A DNA stretch of 64,000 nucleotides from Stercorarius parasiticus (lineage: Eukaryota; Chordata; Aves; Charadriiformes; Stercorariidae). The stretch covers positions 513,176-577,175 of the forward strand of contig VWZL01002554.1 in NCBI GenBank assembly GCA_013396915.1, given 5' to 3'. The first letter of the stretch is position 1. Each line of letters starts with the position of its first letter. A model generated the notes under the pieces. It made no database searches. It worked only from the letters and a program-made list of their open reading frames with translations, and was not told the DNA's origin. This document shows positions 27,401 to 37,420 of the stretch, in pieces. The position numbers were made by a program, and so were the translations under genes.

Positions 27401-30400
27401 CTTGTGAAATTCTTTTCTGCTCTCAGTTTAATTTGTGTCCCCAAATTTGCCTGAATTTTCCTTCAACAAGCATCTCGATCCACATGGATCTCCCACTTCA
27501 CTGTCGCTTTGCTGCTTTCACTTTGCTACTGTTTACCTGGTCTCAGTCACTGGCCTCTATTTATGGTGTATGACTGCCAGTATATTTGGAAATGTTTGCA
27601 TTAGCAACAGTGATGAAAGGCACCCCTCAGATTAGCATGGGTTCAACAGATCCAAAATACAGGGAGAAGAGAACAATACACACTAGATATAAAAGTGGTC
27701 CCTGCTTGATAATATCAAGTCTATGCCACTGAGAAAAAAAAATAAAAATAAAAAATTGATTGCAAACAAGAAGCATATACTAAATGTTTGACCGTGTACT
27801 AGTCTGAATGAGAAACAACTATGAGAGCATTTCCGTTCCATTATCAGGAAACAATTAGGAAAAGATGTCAGCATTCACATTCACTGTTTCTCATTATTAT
27901 CCGCCTCATTTGAATCTTATCAAAATCTCAGTTTTGGACTGAACTATCACTGTGATAAAATATGGGGTATCTAGCTTGTATCCCAAGAGACAAGCAACAA
28001 ACACTGTCCCTTAAGCTGGAAATAAAATCTGCATTTCTGTTTCTGGCAAATACGTTGGGAACAAGCTGACCTCTCTTATTCTTAGATTTCTGTGACCTCT
28101 GGAGATAAATGTGGTTACAATAAGCTTGAATTTTGCTCCTTACGGGCATTGCCAGAGATTAAGGTATCTTAAAAATAACCATAACAAGCCAGAAACAACT
28201 CTCCCACCGAACATCCATAATACATTCTTCGAATATTTTGAGCAGCATTTTCTACAACGCTGTGAACTCCTTGACACTGCTTCCAAATAAACATTGCTGT
28301 AACGCTGTTCTGATGCATAGCATTAGTTGTAATGATTTTTTTTTTCAGAGCAAAATGACATTTGTGTAGCTGAAGGCAAATTAAAAGCAAACCTTGCTAA
28401 GTTATATGACATTTTAATTGGTTTAGCCCTTTTAATCTTTATAATCTGGTATGATAATGGAGTACATGAGAGCATGTTGATCACACTGAAAGGAAGAAAG
28501 CAGCAGATAGGGAGTCATTAAAGGAACTTTTCCCTTAACACGAGTCTCCTCCAATATTCAGCGAATGTATAAACTGTCTTTGAATTAATTCATTTTCTCA
28601 ATGCCCTCGGACTCATCTCATCTATTCCCAATGATCGGTGGCGGATTCTAGCATTTTTCCCTGAACAATTCTTATATACTCCTGCATTGCTGAAGTACTA
28701 CTTCCTTGTGATTCAGTCATGTTTTCTGCAATTTCTTGTCAAAGACCAAATGAAAAAGGAAATGAAACAGATGAGCTGATTTAGACTGATTCGCAATTCC
28801 ACCTACATAGACATTTTAATTTTTTTCTATCAGTCTTTCTTTGTCCCCATGCAATATACGTGTTAAATATACTTGCATATTTCTTTTAGCTCCAGCTGCA
28901 GTTCAGTTTTGTCTAAATCTTGCCTGGTCCTCTCCATCCATTCTCATTTCCCCAAAATCTCTATTCTCACTGTGCATTTTTTTTTTCCGTCAGAACTTTT
29001 CTGTGCTCTATTCTTAAACCACATTGACTACTTCATATTCTTGTCCTTTTTCAGTGGAATTAAAGTTGTTTGCTATTTTTGAAACACTATAGTCTTTGCA
29101 GCACTAGTCATTTGCTCTTCCTAGCATATCTACTGAATCAAGTATTTGAAGAATGAAGAGCTGAAGAGGTGAGGGACAAATTGGCTCTTTAAAAAAGAAA
29201 ATATCTGTAGAATATAGTGGTTAGAAAAGGCCTGGGTTATTGCACTTTGAAGTCCCATGTGCTGTAAAATAATTAAAAAGGGAGGTGGGGAGGAGGCCCA
29301 TCTACCTTGTTTGTAGCTCTGACAACATCTCCCTTCACCATAAATCATTTGCTAGTGTTCTGTTGAATGTAGATTCAGGCATCATAAGCAGTGTGATTTC
29401 CAGCTGAGCCAGGTGAAATTTCCATGGGGTCTGATGTCCTGCAACACTTAAATAGTTTTTGAAGCTCAGAGTACATTAAATAGAAAACCCGCCGCAGTTG
29501 GTGACCTTTCCAGGTGAACCTGGGCTCCATTTCAAGACTGGGATTGATTTATCATCACACATAAATCCACAACAAACTCGGTGGTTTTCCTTGGCTTTGA
29601 TGTTCAAACAGATTAAATTCAATGGAACTGACTCTGGCCCTCACTGCAGCCCTCATACACAGACTTGAGCAACACGTGGAAGTCCACATAGCACAGAAAG
29701 GTACCAGAAGCGGAATCTCACAGTGCCGGCACAGCATAGGACCAAACAGGAACCCCATGTAAGACAGGACAGAGAGCTCAGCTGCTGTGCACGCACCACT
29801 GAACAAAACAATCTGGGGTCTAACACAGCTCACGTAGTGCTTCCATGAACTAACACAGCCCCCAATTTAAAGCTGTTTTCTCATCCTCTCCCTCCTGCCT
29901 CTCCCCATCGTGGGTTGTACCTTGTGTCCTTTGTCTCCAGAAGGTGCAGCACGGAATTGCATCCAGCATTTCAGACTGAATTTCTTAAGGGGGCGGGGGG
30001 ATGTAGGCAGTGTGTGGATTGTAAATGCATAGTTTAACATGCAAAACCATGTGGATAGAACCTGAAGGTAGTTTTGGTAAGTGCACCTGCAAACTGAAGC
30101 TGGCAGATTTTATATGTGAACCTTCTCCGTTATCCCCCGATGGAGGCTTTTCCACACTCTAATGAATCTTACTGTCAGGAAGGGTTTTGTGGTATTCAAA
30201 ACAGATTTTCCCTTTCTTAATTTCATCCCATTACTCCTAGTCAAACACTGTGAACAGCACTAAATTATCCCTTTCAGTCCTAAGGGCACAATTTGTGCAT
30301 GGTTATCATGTCCAACTGTGGCTGTTACTTACCAAAGTGGAGCAATACATGTGCTCTTCTTTAATCTTTTCTGGTGAGTCAGTCTCCTCAGCCCCTGGAT

Positions 30401-33399
30401 TGTTTTGCCTAACTGCCTTCNAAATCCCCACAGCTGAATGGCTGAATGCTGCATTCCAGGTGTGGCTTTACCTGAGCTTTGGAGAGAAGGTCTAATACTC
30501 CCCAGCACCATCGTGCCTTTTGTTTATAGGTCCACAAGTCATACTGTCATGCTGCCATATTTCAAGCTTGTGCTAACTTGCTGGCCACTGTAAGCTCCAG
30601 ACTATTTTCATTGCATTTTCTTTCAAGCTCTATCCTTTCAAAGATCCTTCAATTGTTTTATTTTTAATTATTTTCCATTTCCCCAGATTATTCTCATTGT
30701 GTTTCCTGTCTGTATTTCTTATTGCTTTCTGTGTTTCCTGCTATTTGCAAAACTTTCCAATTTAGGAGCATCTGTGACTTTTATTAGCCTGTTGTTTACT
30801 TCCAAATGATTGATGATAATACTAAAAGCATCAGTCTTTACACCAAACCACTAAGGCTCTGTTTTATCCTGTCTAAGGCTAGACAGTTAATTTAGGAAGT
30901 GCCTTTCCCATGGCTCCCCCTGTCGTTAATGCAAGGACAGGAACCACCGGAGTGTGAGTCAGATTTTACATGGGCTGAATTATTCCCTAAATTAATCAAG
31001 ATTTAGGTGAGATGAATTCAGACTTGTCTCCTTCAGTCTGTAAAGGCTTTGGAGTGTCTTTTTGCTTTAATTTCAACACTTTATTCCCTGAACGCTGAGA
31101 TCAATTTAACATTAACACACAAAAAAAAAGGCACATTTGTAAATCCTTGAAAATCTGGAAATTTCCAACATTATAACACTGTTCTGATTTTGGTTACAAC
31201 TGTGAAAACCAGACTAAGCTTGCTAAATTCAATGGAGATAGTCCAGCTCTAATTCTGGAGTTGTATTTCATAATAAGGGTTGAAGTAGGAACATCTGGAG
31301 GATTTGATTCCTTAGATTTCATGATTGGAAAATTGTGTTAGTCAAAGCAATTGTTGCAGGAGGAGGAGATCCTGGAACTGTGTGATAACTGAGCTGTCTT
31401 CATCGACAGGTTCAAAGACTACAGAGAACCACCTTGGTCCCAAAATCAGTATGAGTTTTCTAAACAGTACTGGGCGGTCTTATCTGCTCGCTTGGCTTTT
31501 GTTATTCTATTTCAGGTAAGTCTGTTGAGTTACCGCAATTTCAGTTGTGGAAATATCACAATAAATGAATTGAAATGCATGTGCCAAAGAAGCCCATCTC
31601 CAATTGAGATTTTCTGTGTGCAAATACCCAGCCTGATGTGCTTCCACCCAGCCTGCTGAGGTGTCAGTGGGCTGCAGCACAGGTTCTCCCTTCGCAGCAC
31701 TGTGGCACACTTCCTCAGCAGAGATTTCCTCTCCCTTCATGGAAGGGAAGCCCCACAGCCTGCATTAGCCCCTGGCACTAGCAGTGATCCCCAAAATACC
31801 TCAGGGGTATTCAAGGCTCTTGAACGATTCAGTTAAGTGGACTCCGTCAGCTTTTATACTCTCAGGGGCAACGCTTGTAAAAAGCACATGAATGCTATGA
31901 AAGCTTGTGAAATGCTGTTCTTTACTCAAAGCAAGAAATATACAGAAGTAATAAATCCTCCAACGTCTTCTGCTACTTTCTGCAAGTAAATGGGGTAAAT
32001 TCTCCCCAGTGTGGAGATTTCATTGCCAAGGGATTTGCTGTCATGGCTCACCTTCCGAATGGCAGAAACCTTCTGCTTTCCTCCATGATCTGGAATCCCT
32101 CCACAGTCAAATTGGGCCCACACCTCATATTGCAATCTGCCTGTCTTTTTTCCTCACCTGCCAAATATTCCTAAGTCTGATTGTGCGTCTTGCCTGGTTT
32201 ATATTGCCCTCTTCTGCTTCTTTGCTCTGTCTTCAGTAATTTTCCACCACTGTCTGAAAAACGTTTGAAACCAACTGGCTAGTCTGGGCTTCAAATAGCG
32301 TGCCTGTTGTTCTGCAAGAGCACATTCCCTGGTTAATTAGCTCCATTGTTTCAGAAGTGGACGGAGGGTTCATTCTAGTAGCCTTGTCAGCAAATGTTCT
32401 CACACATTTTGAGGCATTACACAACGCAGCAGTTTTCAAAGCATTATCATGATAATATAAAGCCCAAGGCATAATTTATCTATTCATTTTACAAACGAGC
32501 AAAACTTTTCACCCAGTCTGCTTCTTGCCTCTGTGTTATGAGCGTCACCTGTAATGAACCTGACACCTGACGTTCAGGGTTGTGGTTTGTATGCTGCCTT
32601 AGTGTAACAAATTCCTACTTGTCAGCAGACAAGCAGACAGAAGTATTTGAGGACAGAATGACCATGAAAGTTGTCTGCTCAGGCCACATTGGAAACACAT
32701 GGGTATGATTGTGTTGGAGGATGTTTTCACTGATGTTGCCCTTATAGTAGTGGATTCTGAACTCAGTCTCCATGAATTTGATGTTGAGAACTGAGCACCT
32801 TCGGATGCCTGTGAAGAATAAGGTTGTTTTAGCTACTTAGGCCATGAATCATTTGATGAATCCAAGTCCTTTCCCGTTTCAAACCTAGCTAAAGCATGTA
32901 TTTAATTCAGCTGCTCCACTGAGGGGCAGTTGTGAACAAACGTGAGCTGTTTCTTGAACTTCTTGAAATAAGGCCTTACTTGACTGCTTCATACTATATG
33001 CTGTCAGCAAAATGTGTTTGATACTGGCCTCATAGCTATAGCAAAGGTTTGATTTTGCTTCAGTGTGAGCATTTTGCATTTTTTGTTCTTGCTTCATGTC
33101 TGTTGCTGTGTTTGCAGAACTTGGTGATGTTCCTCAGTGTTCTGGTTGACTGGATGATTCCCGACATCCCCAAGGACATCAGTGAACAAATCAAAAAGGA
33201 GAAGAGTGTGCTTGTTGACTTCTTCCTGAAGGAAGAGCATGAAAAACTGAAGCTGATTGAAAGCTTTATTGCACGCGACAAGCAGAAACACAAAAGTGGG
33301 ACCAAAGGCGAAAGGATCCGGGCTGCCAGCTTCTGCCAGTTTAACCGAAGACAGAAAGGCAGCTTTGCCTCCTTTAGCTCACAGCACACAGAAGTGTGA
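336..33399 (+). CDS. ANO2: Anoctamin 2 (TMEM16B), partial: last seven coding exons
   Basis: Coding sequence is join(336-436, 8956-9104, 22227-22379, 22484-22536, 24458-24639, 31410-31515, 33118-33399), 1026 nt, 341 residues plus TGA. ANO2 is a Ca2+-activated chloride channel of the plasma membrane, known from olfactory cilia, photoreceptor terminals and neurons. The segment runs from just before TM6 to the C-terminus. By alignment from memory to mouse TMEM16A, the six Ca2+-site residues are all present: Asn at 411-413 and Glu at 423-425 (TM6), Glu at 9089-9091 and 9098-9100 (TM7), Glu at 22307-22309 and Asp at 22319-22321 (TM8). The TM6 hinge Gly is at 393-395. ANO2 rather than ANO1 is indicated by [27 protein letters not shown] and the C-terminal HTEV. 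The family is about 900-1000 residues long, so roughly the first two thirds lie upstream. No frameshift or internal stop is seen. Confidence 0.96.
437..8955 (+). other. ANO2 intron (8.5 kb)
   Basis: The intron starts GTATGT and ends with a TTCCTCAG acceptor at 8948-8955. Apart from a short palindromic repeat near 3750-3800, I see no recognisable repeat, exon or RNA gene. The open frames in it (for example 4089-4529, + strand) have no family resemblance and biased, low-complexity composition. Confidence 0.8.
3750..3800. repeat. Small imperfect palindrome with CAATGG/CCATTG arms
   Basis: GTCAATGG, a 7-nt spacer (TAAAACT) including a shared C, and CCATTGAC form exact 8-bp arms within a longer imperfect palindrome. 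The same 'ccattgacttcagtggg' phrase recurs, diverged, elsewhere in the window (about 17236 and 39150-39195). Confidence 0.55.
8956..9104 (+). CDS. ANO2: ANO2 exon: TM6-TM7 linker and start of TM7
   Basis: The 149-nt exon encodes a lysine-rich linker after TM6 ([19 protein letters not shown]), then [14 protein letters not shown] and LSPEYMEM at the start of TM7. The two Glu of PEYMEM (9089-9091 and 9098-9100) are the TM7 Ca2+ ligands of the family. The donor is GTAAGT at 9105, and the split Ile codon A|TT continues at 22227. The variable linker ([17 protein letters not shown]) is the least conserved part of the visible protein, as expected for paralogues. Confidence 0.96.
9369..10241 (-). mobile_element. 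CR1 LINE, 3' portion, minus strand
   Basis: Read on the + strand it shows the reverse complement of the CR1 3' region: CACAGAATAGC, GTTGGAAGGGATCTCTGG, AGATCATCTAGTCC and later CTCTTGTCCTTTCACTGGGCA, CAGCTCTCTCAGC, CTGGGGAGCA and AACTCCTCCCAAAAT. The order matches the avian CR1 consensus as I remember it. It is about 870 bp, 5'-truncated as usual, with many substitutions and small gaps, so an old insertion. Its ends are approximate. Confidence 0.9.
12366..12535. repeat. AT-rich low-complexity stretch
   Basis: TA-rich sequence with repeated TATATA and ATTTTATATAATG phrases. The phrase TTTTATATAATG occurs at about 12451 and again at about 12501, suggesting slippage or an unstable tandem array. 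Confidence 0.6.
14360..14455 (-). mobile_element. Possible MIR-like SINE relic
   Basis: The stretch GACTACACAGAAAGCACCTG, then GACTCCAGGTCTGCC and CGCTAGACTG, follows the order of the reverse complement of a MIR/CORE-SINE body (the 'caggtctcctgactcc...ccactagac' part). The match is from memory, divergent and short. Confidence 0.4.
14997..15360 (-). mobile_element. Solo LTR of an endogenous retrovirus (internally shortened), minus strand
   Basis: The + strand begins TGTCATGGTTTAAC and ends AACCAGGACA, the two ends of a common avian LTR. Read on the minus strand it starts TGTCCTGGTTTCAGC, with a TATATAAATGAGG promoter-like box near 15130-15142. Flanks are ACCAC (14992-14996) and ACCAT (15361-15365), a 4/5 match to a 5-bp target duplication, as for ERVL-type insertions. 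The part that normally contains the R/U5 region and poly(A) signal is missing around the N at 15068. No internal retroviral genes are seen. Confidence 0.8.
15068..15068. other. Ambiguous base (N)
   Basis: A single N lies in the LTR at the point where part of the expected element is absent. It may mark a collapsed assembly gap rather than one uncertain base. Confidence 0.9.
16096..16814 (+). mobile_element. Solo LTR of an endogenous retrovirus, plus strand
   Basis: The 719-bp element begins TGTCCTGGTTTGAGG and ends CCAAAACCACAACA, so TG...CA. It is flanked by a perfect 5-bp duplication ATAAT (16091-16095 and 16815-16819). Inside are a TATA-like TGTATATATTGTAT (about 16634-16647), an AGTAAA poly(A)-like hexamer (about 16691) with a T-rich stretch after it, and a pyrimidine-rich TCTCTCCTCCTCCTC. 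That arrangement sets the sense as + strand, the same as ANO2. No gag/pol/env sequence is next to it, so it is a solo LTR left by LTR-LTR recombination. The 5-bp duplication fits an ERVL- or ERV1-type element. The exact family is not known to me. Confidence 0.88.
20149..20163. repeat. Poly(T) run
   Basis: An uninterrupted run of 15 T inside the ANO2 intron; no adjacent retrocopy was recognised. Confidence 0.8.
22227..22379 (+). CDS. ANO2: ANO2 exon: TM7 and TM8
   Basis: The 153-nt exon sits between TTCCAG and GTAAGT. It encodes [18 protein letters not shown], then [18 protein letters not shown] and [15 protein letters not shown]. The TM8 Ca2+ ligands are Glu 22307-22309 and Asp 22319-22321 (IIEVRLD). 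This is the most conserved block of the family. The RRPDTV segment after TM8 follows the ANO2 form rather than ANO1. The Gly codon is split (G|GA) with the next exon. Confidence 0.97.
22380..22483 (+). other. Very short ANO2 intron (104 bp)
   Basis: GTAAGT donor and TTACTTACAG acceptor. It is two orders of magnitude smaller than the neighbouring 13.1-kb intron and holds nothing but splice signals and AT-rich filler. Confidence 0.95.
22484..22536 (+). CDS. ANO2: ANO2 mini-exon (53 nt) before TM9
   Basis: Encodes (G)[17 protein letters not shown], the linker entering TM9. The acceptor is CAG at 22481-22483 and the donor GTAAGT at 22537. The exon ends in phase 0, so the next one starts at a codon boundary with Ala. 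[10 protein letters not shown] is close to the ANO2 paralogue sequence. Confidence 0.96.
23043..23059. repeat. Poly(T) run
   Basis: 17 consecutive T inside the intron, with no recognisable retrocopy next to it. Confidence 0.8.
23288..23350 (-). mobile_element. CR1 LINE 3' end fragment, minus strand
   Basis: AGATCATAGAATCAGAGGAT followed by TTGAAGAAGACCTTTAAG and ATCATTGAGTCCAACC is the reverse complement of the CR1 terminus. It is only about 60 bp, a severely 5'-truncated copy. Confidence 0.85.
24458..24639 (+). CDS. ANO2: ANO2 exon: TM9 and extracellular loop
   Basis: The 182-nt exon encodes the rest of TM9 ([18 protein letters not shown]) and the extracellular loop [19 protein letters not shown], then [18 protein letters not shown] and DVLFCR. 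Three N-glycosylation sequons (NGT, NHT, NVS) lie within 20 residues, and PENS is typical of ANO2. The acceptor is CTCTCAG and the donor GTAAAG; the Arg codon is split AG|G with 31410. Confidence 0.96.
30121..30620 (-). mobile_element. Degenerate CR1-like LINE fragment
   Basis: Phrases such as TTTCATCCCATTACTCCTAG, TTCCAGGTGTGGCTTTACC and TCTAATACTCCCCAGCACC resemble, in the right order, the reverse complement of old CR1/L3-type 3' regions. It is much more diverged than the copy at 9369-10241. Boundaries are uncertain, and the N at 30421 falls inside it. Confidence 0.6.
30421..30421. other. Ambiguous base (N)
   Basis: A single N within an old LINE fragment in the intron. It does not touch coding sequence. 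Confidence 0.9.
31410..31515 (+). CDS. ANO2: ANO2 exon: loop and start of TM10
   Basis: The 106-nt exon encodes [21 protein letters not shown] and then [14 protein letters not shown], entering TM10. FKDYREPPW is a family hallmark just before TM10, and SKQYW is the ANO2 form. It is flanked by GACAG and GTAAGT and ends on a codon boundary. Confidence 0.96.
31516..33117 (+). other. ANO2 last intron (1.6 kb)
   Basis: GTAAGT donor and GTGTTTGCAG acceptor. I see no repeat or gene in it. Confidence 0.85.
33118..33399 (+). CDS. ANO2: ANO2 terminal coding exon: TM10 end, cytosolic tail, stop
   Basis: 282 nt including TGA at 33397-33399. It encodes [20 protein letters not shown] (end of TM10), a charged helix [20 protein letters not shown] then [10 protein letters not shown], and a basic Ser-rich tail. 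The protein ends SSQHTEV, a class I PDZ ligand (T at -2, V at 0). In mammals ANO2 is reported to bind PSD-95 through such a motif in photoreceptor terminals. The tail also has RIRAAS (Ser at 33328-33330), a basophilic-kinase consensus; its use is inferred only. It is clearly unlike ANO1, whose C-terminus lacks HTEV. Confidence 0.97.
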   Translation, partial: NLVMFLSVLVDWMIPDIPKDISEQIKKEKSVLVDFFLKEEHEKLKLIESFIARDKQKHKSGTKGERIRAASFCQFNRRQKGSFASFSSQHTEV

Positions 33400-34490
33400 C
33401 TCCTTAGGGAAGGGTAACATACCACGCTTACCTCTGCAATACCTGCTTACTGCGTGATGTGATTCTGAACCTGGAGCAAGGGAGGGAAAGACAGTCAAGG
33501 AGCAGAAAGGAGGCTTCTTTTGCTTCCTTAGAAACTCCATACGCAAAGGTCTCCATTACATTTTATACGCTATCTGGGCTGCAGCATTTTCAGACTTTAC
33601 CAGGGCAATATAAGGGCTATATTGTGGCTGTAGCTGGTCCTTGTTGTGATGCATGTGATTTGGGTAGGCACGCAGGAATTATCCTCGCTCGTGCAGTCTC
33701 CGTGGTAGGACTGTAACCGTCCCTCTTCCTGCAGACACCCTGTGGGGCATGGGGAGTAGAAGGGACACTCCTGCTCTAGTACCTGTCTTGTGGCAGATCT
33801 GACCAACCATGGCGAAGCGCGCACAACGCATGGTCTCATGGCCTGTAGCTGCCAGCGGATGGTTTATAAACACGTAGAGTCTCAAGGAGACATTGTGCCT
33901 TCCCTAACATACGCTGCCACTTGGTGCTGCCTCTGTAGAGCATGCAGGGCTGTTGTTAAGGGCACAGAGCTGTAGGAACAGAAGGAATGAAAATCACTGG
34001 GCACTTCCATCTACAGATATATTGTGTTTTGCTTAGCAGGAGCTTGAATGCATGTGTTAATGAGCAGAGAGGCCACAACATATGCATCAGAATGGAGTAA
34101 AGCTGGTAGAACCAGGGAAGTTCATTGTTATTCATTGTCCTGAACAAAAAAAAACCACAAACAAACAACCCTGCATGTTTGATTCTACTCTCACTTAGAC
34201 TGGGAATTCAGCCAGTATGAAGAGGAATCGCGCCACTAAACCAATGCCATTGTGAAGCTGACAAGTGAGAATGGAATCAAGCCTTGTAAATCATGTGACA
34301 TTTTCATGTACGTTGCACGGAAAGTAACGGAAGTTGCTGCTGTTGTGCATTTACTGTGAAGTAAAATATTTTGCAGAACTGCATTTCATTGGAAGATTAA
34401 CATATTCATTAACCAAGCTTTCATCTACAAGCATTTAATGAATAACTTTATTCTATTATTAATTAAAATAAAACTTTCTTAAAAAATCTA
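33400..34490 (+). other. ANO2: ANO2 3' untranslated region (inferred extent)
   Basis: Non-coding sequence directly after the stop up to the first good poly(A) signal. No strong AATAAA/ATTAAA occurs between the stop and 34462. The end at about 34490 is an inference from the signal; longer forms are possible. Confidence 0.6.
34462..34472 (+). promoter_or_regulatory. ANO2: Candidate polyadenylation signals of ANO2
   Basis: ATTAAA (34462-34467) overlaps AATAAA (34467-34472), about 1.06 kb after the stop codon, followed by a T-rich stretch (CTATTTCTTTTAGTG). This is the first convincing signal after the coding end. Confidence 0.65.
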
Positions 34491-35080
34491 TTTCTTTTAG
34501 TGTAGATTCTGTCTGTAACCTGACTTGAAATTCAGAACCTGGATAAAAGATTTTCTTCTCATTTTGTCTTCTCAACAATGCATTTAAAACCATCGAAAGC
34601 ACAAACCAAAAGAGCTGCTTCAGTTTCAGGCATTGTATACAATATGATTGCTCTTTAAGATTATAATGATATTTTATATATTTCTGAAGCCTAAGAATTT
34701 CATTGTTCTCTTAGATGGAAAGATCTTTTTCTATGAGAACTTTTGGTAATTTAATGAGAGATGTGAAAATAATTGTGCGTATTTCATTCAGTACCTAAAC
34801 TAAAGGAAATGAAAATGGGAGAATTGTTTCAGGGTGGGCTGAAATTAAAAGCTTCATTTTGGAATTTCATTTTAAAAATTTCATTTAGGGTTATTTATGC
34901 CTTCTATATAGTAGATCAAATTTGAAATGATAACATCAACTTGAATAAAATTGCAAGTGTTTAGATTTGTTGAAAAAAAAGTCTGACCTGTCCAAACATT
35001 TTCTTGTTTTTCCCCTATCAGAACTCATTTGCTGAATTTTAGATTAATTCAGAGAGAGTTATTCTCCCTTCTGAAACTGG

Positions 35081-35110
35081 TTTTGTTTTGTTCTGTTTTG
35101 TTTTGTTTTT
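35081..35110. repeat. (TTTTG)n-like simple repeat
   Basis: TTTTGTTTTGTTCTGTTTTG and further TTTTG units, with one interruption. Confidence 0.85.
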
Positions 35111-35332
35111 AAATTAATAACAATTTGCTAGGGATATTGCCCAGATCTCTGTTTGTCTATCTATACTCAAGACTACAAATACAGCTTGTAAATGTGCAAA
35201 AATGTGTAGTTTAAAATGTTTCTTCCTTTTTTACACATACATCGTCTAAAACAAGCTATTTGAAGAGTTCCTGACACAATGTACTGTGTATAAACTATTG
35301 ACTGTGTATCTATTTAGTGTTTCAAATTGATC

Positions 35333-35333
<1 letters not shown>

Positions 35334-35363
<30 letters not shown>
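35334..35363. repeat. (AGAT)n tetranucleotide microsatellite
   Basis: About 7.5 uninterrupted AGAT units over 30 bp. Perfect tetranucleotide arrays are often length-polymorphic. Confidence 0.95.
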
Positions 35364-36372
35364 GAAAACTATAGGAAAATAGTTGTCTTCTAAAATAAAA
35401 TTTAAGCTTTTTCTTAGTTATCTATGTCACAGTCACCAGTGTTCATGTGAACAACATCTTTGTCAGGCCTGAAAGTCATGTTATTGCATCTTTGGGAGGC
35501 TCAGATGTTGAGATTTGTATGACCAAAACATAGGTATTAAAATTTAGGTAGATTCCCTCTGCAATCACCAGAGAGAGAAATGCACCACTAGCCAGCTACT
35601 CATCCCATCTCCACGCTGTTGCCTGAGATGGGCAGAGGAATCACCTCAGATCATGCCCATCTCCTTCCCTGCACTGCAACGGGAGCCCCAATGCCTGCCT
35701 TAGATTGTGTGCTTGGGCTTTGGATTGCAGAAGATCAGCACCTAACCTCCAGAGTCAGAGTGCTTAAGCTGTTTGGATCACTGAAAATATTAGCTGCTAG
35801 ATTCTCAGTTGATCATGCTTGTTTTGGTGTGGGTTTTGGTTTTTTTTTTATTTTATTAGGTGCTTAAATGAATATCTTTTTTAAGAACTTGGCTTCCTGC
35901 TGGAAATTTGTGACATGGCTGAGACATAAATCTTGTTTTCCCCCCTCTAAGATTAACATTTAAATGATGGCACTGTATCTCCTCAAAAACAAATTGTCTC
36001 ATTTTACTGTCAAAAGACCAACAAGCCCTGTTGGGGATTTCATGGTCTAATATATTAAGGCAGTCAATATTAATGACATCTATTCCCCCATTTACACTAG
36101 AGAGTATTCTGGCAGTGGATTTGGGGGTTTGGAACTGTCTGCATTTGTTGTTTACAACTCTAGTTGATTGAAATACAATCAATTTTCTTCACTCCAAAGT
36201 GCTTCTGATGGGGAGAAACATTATGCTTCCAAACAGTAGAACTATCAATCTTGCCAGACCTTTAGATTATGGTAATGCTTCCTTTCTTTTTACAGGTATG
36301 TGGGAGAGCATGCAGAAATGGGTTTAGAGAGAGGCTTACATACATGCATGACACCCCTCTTCCACCCCCTCT

Positions 36373-36410
36373 TCTGAATATCCTTCCTTGTTGGATGAAG
36401 GATATTCAGA
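36373..36410. repeat. Perfect short inverted repeat (14-bp arms)
   Basis: TCTGAATATCCTTC (36373-36386), a 10-nt spacer, then its exact reverse complement GAAGGATATTCAGA (36397-36410). No T-tract follows, and pairing does not extend outward beyond one wobble pair. Confidence 0.85.
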
Positions 36411-37392
36411 GTGAAGGCTCTTCTTAAAATAGAATCATTTTTGTACACCCTCCCTCTACCCAGGAAATACCCTCTTGTCTTTTTAAAAACTGTGAGTCAC
36501 TCAAAAACAGTCAGAAAAATGTTATCCCAAAGTTGAATGCATTAGGCTGTTGTTACACAGAATTTCCATAACAAGCAACAGAAATGCTTGCTGTGGTCCA
36601 AAAATGATAATGTGTTTCTAGATTTCCTAGCAAAAGGAACTAGAGAAGCCGGCAGACGTACACTGATGCTCTGAAAGTTCTCCTGAGGTTTATATATTTC
36701 ACCCAAACAAGGCTGGGAAAGCGGCATAGCAGCAATCACGGCTGACATCCAGATGGGATCTCCCATGATATCACAAACAGGACAGACAGCTCAATTATCT
36801 TTATCTGTGATATGGTTTCTATTTTTCTCTTAAACTAGAGAGTTTCATTCACTGAGAATTCCTGCACATTTGGTACTTGACTCGGGTGCAGTCCCTGAGG
36901 ATTGCATCCTTTGTTACATTTCTATGGCAATCTTTGGATTCTCCTGACGCTGCTTCCCATCAGCTCCTGTAATTGTAGACCACTGGTCGGGCTTTCATTC
37001 ATTCCCAGTTTCTAACTTATCTCTTTTGGACAAAGCAAGACTTTATCTGATCCTTTTTTATCAGCATGATACTTGTAAGTCTACCCACAAAGCGCCCCCT
37101 TACCGTAACTTGTGTCTCAGAAGCAGAGAATGACTATTTCAAGAGACGTGCATGGAAAGCTCTCTCTAGGGAAGAAGAGAACAGGGGTGAAAACAGAAAC
37201 ACAAAGCAGCAAGCAAACCTGCGGGCTGTTGTCATTCCTTGCTTTAGCAATGAAAATGGGCTAAAATCTCTGCAAAAGAAAGGAAAAACTAAGCAGAGAA
37301 AAAAATTTGCATAGATGTTCCTGCACATTTAGTTCAGAATTTCACAGCCCTTCTGATTGATCCAATTCTGAAGCAGGTAAAAAGCCCAATTT

Positions 37393-37420
37393 AAACAAAC
37401 AAACAAGCAAACAAACAAAC
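37393..37420. repeat. (AAAC)n simple repeat
   Basis: 28 bp of AAAC units with one AAGC variant. Confidence 0.9.

Larger units (their letters stand above)
24640..31409 (+). other. ANO2 intron (6.8 kb)
   Basis: Mostly unique AT-rich sequence. A degenerate CR1-like block occupies about 30121-30620, with a single N at 30421. No further exon or RNA gene is recognised. The acceptor is TCGACAG at 31403-31409. Confidence 0.8.

Noticed and set aside
336..33399. Assignment to ANO1 instead of ANO2
   Set aside because: TM9 linker, [17 protein letters not shown] and the HTEV end all match ANO2 and differ from ANO1.
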